A stretch of DNA of 64,000 nt from Sequoia sempervirens (lineage: Eukaryota > Streptophyta > Pinopsida > Cupressales > Cupressaceae), in assembly GCA_007258455.2 (NCBI GenBank), contig VDFB02321303.1, positions 1-64,000 on the forward strand, written 5' to 3'. Each line of letters opens with the position of its first letter. Position 1 is the first letter of the stretch. Positions 35,235 through 46,165 of this stretch are shown here, piece after piece. The position numbers and the translations under genes are program-made. The notes under the pieces were generated by a model. The model made no database searches. It was not told where the DNA came from and saw only the letters and a list, made by a program, of their open reading frames with translations.

Positions 35235-36235
35235 ATGGCAGCTCCAAGAACAAGTTTAACAAATCCACAAATCCCACAATTCAATGGGAAAAATTATGAC
35301 TACTAGGCAATCACAATGAAGGCATTGCTTTGTGCTCAATAATTATGGGAGTTTGTTGAGAATGGCTACCTAGAACTAGTAGATGCAACAACATATAATG
35401 CATTGTCTCAAGTAGATAAAGATTTATTGAAGGAAAATAGAAAGAAGAATTCAAAAGCTCTCTTCTTCATCTTTCAAGGAGTGCATGAGAGCATTTTTCC
35501 AAGGATTTAAAGTGCAACAAAAACAAAAAAAGCATGGGATATTATACAAACTTCCTACCAAGGAATGGTAAAGGTGAAGACATCTAAGCTACAAATGCTA
35601 AGAAGGTATTGTGAGACCATTTACATGAAAGAGTCAGATATAATAGACTCATTTTTTACTCAAATCATTGAACTAGTAAACCAAATCAGATCCCATGGTG
35701 AAAATATTGAAGAGGGGAGTAGTTGGAAAGATTTTGAGAAGTTTTCCCACAAGGTTTGAATCAGTAGTGGTGGCCATAGAGGAGACAAAGAATCATTCAC
35801 AATTTTCAGTGGATGCGCTTCATGCATCTCTCATTTCTCATGAGCATAGGTTGAGTAGGTTAGAAAATTCATCATTGGAGCATGGTTTTAAAACACAAGT
35901 TTCAATTAGCCATGGTAGAGGAGGGGAAAGATCAAATTTTAGAGGTAGAGGAAGAAATTCATACAGAGGTGGAAGAAACATCCCATCAAGCTCGAGTGGA
36001 AGAGGCGACAACAAAATCCCATCATAATTCAAACCAAAATTAGACATAAGGCCAAAGGTATGATAAATCTCAAATTCAATGTCATTATTGTAAAAAGTAT
36101 GGGAATTGCATGAATGCATGTAGAAAGAAGCAATCTGATTCAAAAAAGCAAAGTTCAAGTGAAAATTTTACCAAAGAAACCCATAATCTAGACATCAAGT
36201 TCATAGCATGTATTGATGCACAAGAAATTCAAAAA
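35235..36235 (+). pseudogene. gag: Ty1/copia gag, broken
   Basis: Gag starts at MAAPRTSLTNPQIPQFNGKN (ATG at 35,235). The copia gag (UBN2) pattern follows: YDY-stop-AITMKALL, KALFFIFQGV, AWDIIQTSYQGMVKVK and SDIIDSFFTQIIELVNQIRSHG. TAG or TAA stands where Trp and Gln codons are expected. A frameshift near 35,705 moves the frame to one ending GRGGERSNFRGRGRNSYRGG, an Arg/Gly-rich nucleic-acid-binding tail. The CCHC knuckle (near 36,080-36,125) reads CHYCKKYGNCMNAC, with the His replaced by Asn. Confidence 0.88.
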
Positions 36236-36712
36236 TACATATAGTTTTTGGACTCAAGCTGTAGCAAACATATGACTAGAAATTTATAAATGTTCTCTAG
36301 TTTGGATGAGAGTATAAAATTAGAAGTTACATTGGGGAATGATAGTAAAGATTCAGTTATGTGTAAAGGAAATGCCAATATTCTAACAAGAAAGGGAGAG
36401 AAAAAGTTCATTTTAGATGTGGATTTTGTTCCTGGGTTGAAAAATAACTTAATGAGTATAGGGAAGCTTGTTCAAAATGGATATAGAATATTTTTCAAGA
36501 ACAATGAATGTATAATTTTAGACAACATCCCAAGTAATCAAATTATAGCTAAGGTTCAAATGAGTAGCAATAGAATGTTTCCCCTAAGGATAAAACTAGA
36601 TTTTAAGGTAGAGTTTTCTCAAGAACATCCCTCAATGAACCCACAAGTGCATGACGAAAAAGTTATAGCAGTCACACAAACAATCTTTCATGCTAAAATT
36701 AAGGATGAGAAT
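36236..36712 (+). pseudogene. pro: Ty1/copia protease, active site altered
   Basis: FLDSSCSKHMT at about 36,248 corresponds to the usual LDSGCSNHMT, so the catalytic D-S-G is D-S-S. The frame then runs openly for 141 codons (36,290-36,712), with VDFVPGLKNNLMSIGKLVQNGY, typical of copia protease, into the pre-integrase region. It is preceded by a TAG at IQKYI-stop-FLDS, where Trp is expected. Confidence 0.85.
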
Positions 36713-38010
36713 TAATTATGGCACCTAAGATTTGGATGTTTAAACTTTGGAAGCTTAAATATATTGCATAAGAAAAGAATGGTGAAGGGGATGCCTCTAA
36801 TAGAAAAACTAGATAGAATATGTGAAGGTTGCATCTTGGGAAAACAACATAGAGAATTATTTCCAGTAGGGAATTCAATTCATGCAAATAAACCATTATA
36901 GGTTGTTCATTCAGATTTGTGTGAACCAATGCAAACAACCTCCATTGGTGGAAGCTACTATTTCTTGAAATTTATTGATGACTACACAAGAATGATATTG
37001 GTCTACTTTCTAAAACATAAGAATGAAGTGTTTGATCACTTTCATCACTTCAAGGCTCTTGTTGAGATGAAAAGTGGGCACCACATCAAAGCATTGAGAA
37101 TGGACAAAGGTGTTGAATACATTTCAAATGACATCATAAAGTTTTGCAAAGACCATGGAATCCACAAGAAATTTACCACTAGATACACCCCTCATCAAAA
37201 TGGGGTAGTTGAAAGGAAAAATAGAACAATTGTGGAAATCAAAAGAAGCATGTTAAAGGAAAATCAATTGTGAAATGAGTATTGGATTGAAGCTGTAGCA
37301 TGTACAACACATATAATTAATAGATGTCTCACTAAAATTGTAATCAATATGATTCTGGAAGAAGCATGTAGTGGAAGAAAACATAGTGTTTCACACATGA
37401 GAGTTTTTGGTTGTAAAGCATATGCATATGTGCTAGATGAATTGAGAAGAAAGTTAGAAAACAAAGGAGAAAAATGTGTATTTGTGGGATACAATAATGA
37501 ATTCAAGGCATACAAGTTAGACAATCCAATCAACAAGAAGGTTATAATTAACAAAGATTTGCAATTTGTAGAAGATGAAGCATGGGATGGAACTTTGGAT
37601 AAAACAATCAATATAGTAGACAATTTACCACAAGAATAAAATGAAGATGTTATATTAGTATGTGCCCCACCAAATGTTACTCCTAAATGCATTCAAGGTG
37701 AACAAAGTCATCAAGTGACACCATCACCAAGTGTAACAACAACCTCACACATTCAAGCAAGTAATCCATCAAATGTGCACCAAAAACCATCTTCAATTGG
37801 AACACTTGGTGCTAGACCATTAAGTCCACATTCAACAAGTCCAAGTGACATGTCAAACCCCACACTAGCAAGCTTAAGGAGACAAAAAATAGAAGTTTAA
37901 GAGAGATTTATGAGCAAAATGATGGTGAAAATAATGAAGGTTAGACTACACTTTTTGCTTTATATTCACATGTTGAAGATTTAATTCATTTTTAAGATGT
38001 TATTTATAAA
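36713..38010 (+). pseudogene. IN: Ty1/copia integrase and truncated C-terminal part
   Basis: The zinc-binding region reads LWHLRFGCLNFGSL and CEGCILGKQHR, with one His changed to Cys. The core keeps its three acidic residues: VVHSDLCEPM (36,903), KALRMDKGVEY (37,090) and QNGVVERKNRTIVE (37,195-37,240). GCKAYAYVLDELRRKLENKG and FVGYNNEFKAYKL follow. The Pro/Ser/Thr-rich linker (37,700-37,860) leads to LASLRRQK, and LFALYSHVEDLI in another frame at 37,950. Homology stops near 38,010, before RT. TAG or TGA stops lie at 36,900 and 37,271. Confidence 0.88.
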
Positions 38011-40904
38011 TGGTGATTTTAGTTTTCCCTCACAATGCTTTAATCCTCCTAGGGTTTTCCACCTAAAAAGAGAAAGGGGACTAGATGGGGTCCTAAAATG
38101 CAAAGGTTTACACTCAAATTATATGGAAATGAGATGTATTATGACTAATTAAGATGTTGTAATGCTCTATTCTAAAATTGAAATAATCTAATGATTCAAA
38201 ACTTAGAAAATAGAAAGTGCTGAAAAACATAATGTGATATGCATAAATGCCTAAAAATGCAACTAAATGATGAAATAACAAAAAAAATGAAAGAGGTGCA
38301 CCTAGAATCTGAAGCTTTATGTTGGAATATTCTTGAATCCTAAAAAATTAGCTAAAAATGCTGAATAGGAAACTTATGCCAGGTGGGGTGAATTTGTCCC
38401 AATTTCAAGGAAACTTTGTCAAAATGGGAACTTGCTAAATGGGTATCCAGAAATGTCAAAATCAGTTTTCAGGCTTGGAAGTGGGACTAATTTTCCACTC
38501 ATGGCAATTTAGTCCTCTTGCAAGTCTTGAGAAATTTAGGACAAAATATTGTAGCCTCAGGTCTACACTTGATTTTTTAGAAAACAAGGTAGAAATCCTC
38601 TCCAAGCTTGAACTAGGGTTGTGTTGACTTTATTGAATTTGTAGACTTGTTGACCACCTTTCAACACCTAATTGATTGATAAATATGCATACAAAATTCT
38701 ACAAATACATGTGCAAAAGGGGGAAAATGGTAGAGGGTTAGAGAATAGGGGTTTCCCTTGGTCAAACTCCACTTTGGTAATCAAAAACTAAACAATGAAA
38801 TGAAAGGAGTATGATAAACAGATAACATGAAAATGTCATAAACTTATCACAACATTGATGCTCAAAATCAAGAGATATGTAATGAAGTTCTCCAATAGAT
38901 TGAATTGATAATGCTTGATTTGCTTGAATGCTTTATGAGTGACTTGATGAGTGCTTGAATGCTTGTGAATTAGGAGAGTGTATGAGCAGATGTAAAATGA
39001 GGGTAAAATCCCTTATTTATACATGATTTTATCAAAATAACCTAAAAGCAACACATCACAGGATGACACCAAGGGTTAGAGGACAAATTCATGCTAGAAT
39101 TTTAAAATTATTTTGAGTTTTGTACCAAAGAGGACTAAGTCGACTCTATTGGTGACTCAGTCTGACTTAATAACATTAAGTGGGTGTCAAGAATTACAGG
39201 GAATTAAAAGTTGTCCAACAAGAATATTCTCAAAAACACACTTGAAAATGGTCAGAAAGTACATTAAGGGGTAAAATAAAGCATAAGAAAGGTGTAAATA
39301 GTGAAATTAAGCCTAGAAGACTGTGAAACCTTGTAACAAGACATTTCAACACTTCAAAATAAGACTTAATAAGTGATGAAAATGAGGTTTTTAGGTGAAT
39401 TTTAAATAATAGAGTCTAGAGAAGTGTATAAATGTTTTACAACACTTCACAACACATTCACAAGATGCCATAATTTGAATTTTAAATACCTAAAGTGAAT
39501 GTTTAAGCCACATTACAACATTAAATCAAAGCAAAATCAAGTGAATCTCCATTAAAAAGACTCAAGTGAGCATAAAAATGTCAACTATACATTTTTTGGT
39601 GACACATTAAGCCCTCACTTAGTGAGAGGATGAACTTGCTTCAAACTCTCAATAAAGTAGCCCAACATGCATATCAAGATGGATCCTAATGTACTCATGT
39701 TGGTAAGATGAAACAACAATAATCAAGAGGGATGATCAAACCCCAGGATTAAGATCTCATGGAGAAAAAGAACATAAGAACAAAGGAACACACATGATGA
39801 AGAAAAGGAATGAGAGCTTTGATCGTCTATCCAACTTGTTGTGGATTAGATCTAAGCTGGTTGTTTGAAATAAGAAATGTGAACTTACTTTGCGGTGACG
39901 AACTTATGGTTGTCTGTCATGTGAGAAGTCCCAAGTATGCTCACTTTGGGAACATAACTTTTTTTGTCTATGGCGTGACAAAACCCAAAAGGTAAGATAC
40001 ATTCGGTAGTTGGTATGCACTCACAAACACAAAGGTGGCTATGGGGAAAGTTGTGTCATTGAGTGAGCTTCCCACTCAACCATATCAAAGTTATACCTCC
40101 TAATAACTTTAATAAGGCGCCACAAAGAAAATGTCAATTTTTGCTTCATGAGACAAGAAAACCTTCATATGGCTGGAAATCATGGACAAATGCAAGGGTA
40201 CCATAGGCATGCAAGTTGGATTATGCAAGGTTGTAAAAATGTAAAATGTAAAATGCAAAAATGTAATGTATAATGCAAAAGATGTTCAAAGGAGTCTTGT
40301 TAGGTTCACGCAAGGTCTATCACTTTAGGAGCATTGTGTCTAATGTCTCCAAGAGAGGACCAATCAAAGAATAATATATTCACAAATTAGGGGATGCAAT
40401 GCATCACATTAGGCCACTATGAAGAATGTAATATTCTAATATAGATCACACTTATGAAGGACATTATATCCAATGCCATCCACAAAGTGACAAGCTCATC
40501 GTAGGAAATGACAAGGCTACACTAAGGATCAAAGATGCAAATGAAATGATGCCATTGTATAACCCCCACTTTAAATTAATTGCTAGACATTGTTTTGTGA
40601 GCAATTCTTTTAAAGTAATGAAGGAAAACTGAAAAAAGAAAACAAGACATGAGAGCCAACTTGGAAAGCCCTTATGCCAAGTCATACATTTCTAAGTTAG
40701 GTTGCTTCATGTAAATGAATAAGAAAACAAAAGAAAGGGAGCTACCCCCTAGATAGGAACACACCAAACACATAAGGGATCTATGGATTTGGGGTCAGTA
40801 TGTTCGTTGTTGAAATATTTTTTATTAAAAAGCTCAAAATTGTTATCATTCCCCAAAGCACATAACAAGACCTAAACAGTGAAATCAAAAGAGTATGATA
40901 AATA
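38011..40904 (-). repeat. Unclassified repeat, probably remains of a reverse LTR element
   Basis: No protein is recognised. On the minus strand a TATA box (TATAAATAAGGG) lies near 39,020, and a possible LTR start (TGTGTCACC) at 39,606. This would put an LTR at about 39,606 down to 38,800. Next to it CTCACTTAGTGAG (39,614-39,626) is a near-perfect palindrome. At 40,235-40,280 AAAATGTAAAATGCAAAA repeats occur. The end of the region, GAGTATGATAAATAGATAA, resembles 38,806-38,825 in the same region, so part of it is duplicated. T2 is inserted at its right edge. Confidence 0.4.
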
Positions 40905-40909
40905 GATAA

Positions 40910-41929
40910 TGTATATGTCTAAAAATGGTCATGATTAAGCTTGTTAATTAATTAAATATGATTTATTTAATTAATTCCTCTAATGTTATCTACATATAAA
41001 TAAATTTAATTATTTATTTATATCGTTCATCTTCTAAATTCTTCTACCTTCAATTAAATAAATAATTTTATTTAATTACTAACATTTCTACCCTCCGCTT
41101 AATTAAATTAAATAAATTTTTATAATTTATTTATATTTAATTATCATTTGGTTCTAAAGTTTAAATATATTTTTTAATAATTGAATAATGGAATATTCTC
41201 CATCCCATATTCGAATTTAAAATATTAAATATCTTATTTAATATTTTCCTCACTCTAATTTCATTTTTAACATAATTAAATATGAGTTATTTAATTATGT
41301 GAGTTTTCATTTCCGTCTCCACTCCTAAATTAAATTAATTAAATTAATTTAATTCTAACTCATTTTTAACTCACCTTTCCAAATTTTAACTCATCTTTCG
41401 AAATGGAAGTTTCCCTTCGAAACTCAATGACAAAAAAATAAGGAAAAAGGAAACCTTCCATCCTTCTCTTTCACTTTCAAAAATCTCCTGCCATTCGTTC
41501 GAAACAAGCTTAATCTAGACCGTCGATCAATTCAGCCAATCATATCCGTTCAAAAACTCTATAAATTCTGGTGCAAATCCAAGCTTTGGTTACACTTTGA
41601 ATACTTATTTACGCATGCATACACTCAACCAACATTTGCATTCATGTCAGTTTCAATATCACAGTAATATCTTTCATTTTAGCATAGCTTTTGCATCTAG
41701 CTTAGTTTTGCATTTAGAATCTCGTTCTTTAGCTGTCATTTTGTTGAGCTTGATATGTTGATCTAAGAGCTATATGGAAAACAAAAAAATGATGAAGTTA
41801 GAGGAGGATAAGATGGTTTCAAGAAGCTGCGATTATGGTTTGCATTATTCCGTTTCTTTTCAACTTTTCAATTTAATGTCATATTAACATGTGTTTGATT
41901 TCTATTTAATTAATCCAATATTTCATACA
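40910..41929 (+). repeat. 5' LTR of T2
   Basis: The LTR starts TGTATATGTC and ends TTTCATACA, 1,020 bp. It matches 57,260-58,278. The first half is AT-rich with TTAATTAA and TTTATTTA blocks; the second half holds the promoter. It is unrelated to the A-family LTRs. Confidence 0.95.
41560..41566 (+). promoter_or_regulatory. TATA box of the T2 LTR promoter
   Basis: TATAAAT in ACTCTATAAATTCTGG lies about 26 nt after a CCAAT-like GCCAATCAT. Both are kept in the 3' LTR near 57,910. About 360 bp of LTR follow, giving room for R and U5. Confidence 0.6.
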
Positions 41930-41938
41930 CACATAAAA

Positions 41939-41968
41939 TGGCACCCACCGTGGGGCTTGAACCCATGA
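41939..41968 (+). other. T2 primer-binding site for tRNA-Lys
   Basis: TGGCACCCACCGTGGGGC and the following TTGAACCCATGA match the complement of the 3' end of plant tRNA-Lys(CUU) with about three transitions over 30 nt. It begins nine bases after the LTR end. The match covers the acceptor strand and most of the T arm, longer than the 18 nt usually counted as the primer site. The tRNA sequence is recalled from general knowledge. Confidence 0.85.
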
Positions 41969-42089
41969 ATTTAACATTTTTTGTAAGTTTTTTTTGATAG
42001 TTTTGGCTTTATGGAATCGGCTTTTCAAAAAATTCTGACGTTTAGGCGCATTCAAAAATTTCTGACATGCATACAGAAACTTTAACTTT

Positions 42090-42480
42090 TTATTTTGCAG
42101 AATTTTGACACACATCCCGTGACGATTAGCGTGCATGCCGTGACTATTAGGGCGCATCCCGTAACTGTTAGGGCGCATCTGGTGATTGTAAACATGCATC
42201 CCATGACTGTTAAAGTGGACATAGTGACTATTTGTTTAGGCACATAGAGTAAATGTTTGCGCGTATATAAATTTTCTTCCTACATGCACAGTAATTATTT
42301 TGACATTTTCTTTCTTACGGCACATCCGGTTTCTGTTTAGGCGCATATAGTGTCTATTCGAGTGCATCCAGTTTCTATTTAGGTGCATATTGTTTCTGTT
42401 TCAATGCATAAAGTCTCTGTTCTGGCCCATATATGTTTCAGCACATACAACTTCTATTCAAGCGCATATAGACTATAACA
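42090..42480 (+). repeat. Degenerate 21-bp repeats with GCGCATCC core in T2 leader
   Basis: Units of the form GCGCATCCCGTAACTGTTAG recur about every 20-24 bp, strongly between 42,110 and 42,210 and more weakly to 42,480. On the minus strand they translate as 7-residue repeats (MRPNSYG, MRPNSHG, MHANRHG), which explains the otherwise meaningless open frame there. Related GCGC-type units lie in opposite orientation near the 3' end of T2 (56,470-56,770). Confidence 0.65.
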
Positions 42481-44117
42481 AAATCACAAAATTTTGAGTC
42501 TGATGCATTCCGTAGACAAAATTCTGTTTCTTTTTCCTAAAGTTTTAAAATGAAGCAATCCTGGGGTAGCCACATCTGGATTAAAATGAAGCAATCTAGG
42601 ATAGTCACCAAACAATGAATTTTGCAATTAAAATTGAACAATCTATTTTTGGTGAAGCAATATCTTCACTTAGATTAGCTCATTGTTATTTGGATTTTAA
42701 AAAGAACATTTGCTTGCTCTGATTGTGGCAATAGGTCTATGCTCTCCCCTTAACTGGGTGATCAAAATACTAGACTTGCCTTTTGATTTCATGTAATTTT
42801 ATTGTTTCAATTACATCCTTGAGAGAGCCTACCGTAGTGGGAAAAAGTACTCACCCTATGGGAACGACTCAAGTGGGTTCAAGCCAAAGCCAGGCTATTC
42901 CACCCCACTATAAAATTTAAAGCAGATCTGGGGAAACCTTCTTCTACTGGTAGTGTGCAAGATAACCATCCCCAAAGCCCTTTTTCTAAAGGTTGGGAGG
43001 TCCCCTAAGGGAGTTTATTATTGCCGCACCGAACAAAAATCCTTACTACAAACTTAGTGTAGTAGCCAGCTGAGTCAATTTCCAAACATTCTGATAATCA
43101 CAGTGTAAGGGGAGGGAAGAATCTACCCCCAAGATACTCACCATATAACTGCCAAGGACTGTTTTCTCAGGGGATCTGGTATCCACTTCCATAACTGTAA
43201 GTACGCGCCTGGAAAAGACAAAAACATGGGCACCCCTTCAGGGGTGACACGACTGTGTGAGTCGACGCAGTTTTAAGATGTGGGTTGTTGATTATTAGAG
43301 TGACCTACTTGAGCATTTAAGAGTGAGTCTATCTAAACTATTTTTCATGTGGAAAACCTATGAAAACATTTGATGAAAAACATTTCTTGATCAAACACTT
43401 CAATGTTAGTATAGGGCTTTAAGAAAAACTGTTCTCAAAAATGTTTGTTGTGTCTTCCTTTACATTAATTCAGATAAAGAGATCATCCAAAAGGAACATG
43501 AAGAACAACAACTGAAAGCCACTTAAGAGAATTTCATATCATTGGTTCAAAAATAGTTCCAAACAATTTTCTCATGCTTAGAGATTGGAAGTCAACAAAA
43601 TTTACCAAGAAGTCATTGTCTAAAAGGATCAGAAAACCCAAGAAACCATTAGGATACAAGAAAACACTACAAAAGAGAAAATTCTTGTACAAAAGTCGAT
43701 GAGTCTTGCTTCACTATCGAGGATTTCTTCACAGATATCAGGATTTTTTTAGAGGATTCACTGATGAGTATGTCGTATATCCCTTAGATTCCTGAGCTTA
43801 TTATCAGAGATTAGCTTTGTCACAATGGCATAATCATAACCAACCTCTTGAATTTGACAACATACCACAACCTTCCATACAATATCCTTCACACCCCAAT
43901 CAAATTCTTCATTGATTTTGGAACCTTTCTTTGAAAACAAAGATCAAATTTTAAAAGTGCATATCTCAAATAGCTTTTATTTTATGGTTCAACTTCCCCA
44001 ACAGGATTTTGAAATCCTTCATCAAATTTGGAATCCACAACCAATAAATTAGAAGTATCCTTGATCATATCATAAGATTCCATATCTTATCGGATCAAGA
44101 TATCATTACCATCACAC
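42481..44117 (+). other. T2 leader, non-coding, with shared block and hairpin
   Basis: The block GGGAAAAAGTACTCACCC near 42,838 is shared with the A1 leader (3,460). CACCCCTTCAGGGGTG at 43,231-43,246 is a perfect 6-bp hairpin with a TTCA loop. The region around 42,880-43,260 has higher GC content than its surroundings. No convincing reading frame is present until gag at 44,118. Confidence 0.55.
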
Positions 44118-46063
44118 TTGTCAAAACTAGGATCTAAGTTTAGAAGAATTTTCCAAAAACATATGCCTATCTCCACAAGGTCTCAACACAATAAACTAAA
44201 GGATACAATCCAGAAAGAAAGTCATATTCAGAACACTCAAGAGGAAGGAGAAAGCAGTAATCCCATTTTCAGCATAAATCAAAATCCACTCTTCAACAAC
44301 AACATGGACAATAGAGAAGAAAATCCTTTTCAAAATTACAGGGATAAAAACCAAATGGATAGTGATGAGGAACAAGATGAGGAACATCTTAGAGAGGCTG
44401 AACAAGATCCAAAATTCCATAAAGCCATTGAAAAGATCTTGCAGCGAGATAAGGAAAAATATTTTCATTATCTAGCTAAACAAGGGGCTAAGTTACCTCA
44501 CGACTTTGACACTGAAAACTTGAAAAACAAACCTGAAGAGATACCCCTTTCAGATCTTAATGCCTTGACCCAAAAAATCAAAGCACTTCAAGGACAAGTT
44601 AGAGAATTACAAGGGGGAGCAAGCACAAAAAGAATACACTCTGGAGGACATCTGTCCTTATCCTTTCGACAGAAGTTTAAACATGGTTCCTTTTCCCAAG
44701 CATTGTGAAATGCCAAATTTTGATCACTATAATGGGAAAATGAATCCAATCGATCACATTAGGGACTTCAGAAACCTGACATTAGAATTTTCTCACGAAG
44801 ATACTTACTTGATGCAACTATTTCCTAGGAGTCTTATAGTATACTCTATGGAATGGTTATCCAAGATCACACCTCCCGTCAGGACATTTGAAGAATTGAT
44901 CAATTTATTCATATCACAATATACCTACAACATCAGATCACCATGATAGATCTTTGTAAAGTTGCACAGAAACCTAGTGAACCTTTCATTACGTTTCTTC
45001 AGAGATGGAGAAGAATGTTTGCTAGATACCCACGTCCTGTTCCCAAGAAAGAAAAGATGGTTACTTTCATTAACAGTTTAAATTCAGAAATGAGTTATCA
45101 CTTGAACTTACATTATCCCTCTTCTTTTGAAAAAATGATTGAAGATGCCTTAACCATTGAAAATGCTTTGGTCAAAAGAGGCATAATAAAACATGACAAA
45201 GAAAATCCTAGCTCATCCAACCATCATAGCAATCAGGACAAATCCAAATTCTGGACTCGCAACAAAAATATGGTGAATGATGGTGTTGTGGATGTGAATC
45301 ATGCCTCAACTAAACCATTTGTCCTCACTACCCCAAATAGTCGCAACAACAATGTCAACTTGATTGCAAATCACAGAAATAATCCTCCTCCTCAGAGGAA
45401 CAATACAAATCAACACTCCACTTCCCATCAAGGGACTTCAAACAACAACTAGGGTTATCAAGGAACCAATAACAATCAAAATTCCTTAGGGAACACCTTG
45501 AATTTAAATCCACAAATATTTTCATTCTTCTCGAATAGGAGAACTTTTACTTCATCGAGACAATCCTTAGAATCTACACTCAAAGAATTGATGGCCAAAA
45601 ATGTCATTACATTATCGCCTCAAAGAAATTATGAACCTAGTGTAAAGCCTCCATCATGGAATGAGGCATACTACTGTGATTATCATCGGTGTAAATGTCA
45701 TCGCACAAACAACTACCAAGCTTTGAAAAATGCAATTCAAGACTTAATTGACAATGAAATCATTACAATAGAAGGAAATCAACAAACCAACGGAGATCAC
45801 CAAGCATTCCGCAACCATTGCCTAATTATCAAAAGTGTGAATCTTCTGAAAAAAATGTGAATCATATCAATAATGATCATATAATCAACCATCTCTATGT
45901 AGACGACGAGCAGGTAAATATCATAAAAGTCAACAAGAAGGCGGAATATAGAGAAGTCAATGCAACAAAAAGAGCACAAGACAAAGTTGTCTTAAAGGGT
46001 GCCTCTTCAAAGTCCACTGAACCTCCACCTCAACATAAATATGATTTGGTTAATCAACTTTGA
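44118..46063 (+). pseudogene. gag: T2 gag with zinc knuckle, broken
   Basis: The first 196-codon frame starts at 44,118 and contains an acidic stretch (DSDEEQDEEHLREAEQDP), LAKQGAKLPHDFD and a short coiled-coil-like DLNALTQKIKALQGQVRELQ. A frameshift near 44,640-44,680 leads to the capsid core: HCEMPNFDHYNGKMNPIDHIRDF, LMQLFPRSLIVYSMEWL (44,683-44,946). A stop is followed by FITFLQRWRRMF and an Asn/His/Pro-rich tail (44,943-45,452). The knuckle near 45,675 reads CDYHRCKCHRTNNY, a CX2HX4HX4C motif with the last Cys changed to Tyr. Gag would form the particle. Comparison with A1 supports the frame joins. Confidence 0.88.
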
Positions 46064-46165
46064 AAAACCCCCGCTAAAATTTCCATTCTGGAACTATTAC
46101 AGATTTCCCCAGCCCATAAAGAAATTCTAGACAAAGCCCTTGTTGAAACTAATGTATCTACCGAA

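Larger units (their letters stand above)
34566..38010 (+). mobile_element. Ty1/copia element, 3'-truncated
   Basis: An LTR end, a tRNA-Met primer site, gag, protease and integrase are found in order on the plus strand, followed by an abrupt end near 38,010 before any RT. The left end of the LTR could not be fixed; it lies somewhere between about 34,570 and 34,900. No 3' LTR was found. Stops and a frameshift show that the element is inactive. Confidence 0.82.

Noticed and set aside
38011..40904. A host gene in the 2.9 kb region between copia and T2
   Set aside because: No frame over 80 codons, no domain and no splice-like structure were seen; LTR-like signals on the minus strand fit better.
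41906..42199. 97-codon minus-strand frame with 7-residue repeats
   Set aside because: It results from the 21-bp leader repeats and overlaps the LTR end and primer site.
44196..44468. 90-codon minus-strand frame in T2 gag
   Set aside because: It is antisense to the acidic gag segment, whose GAA and GAT codons read as hydrophobic codons on the other strand.
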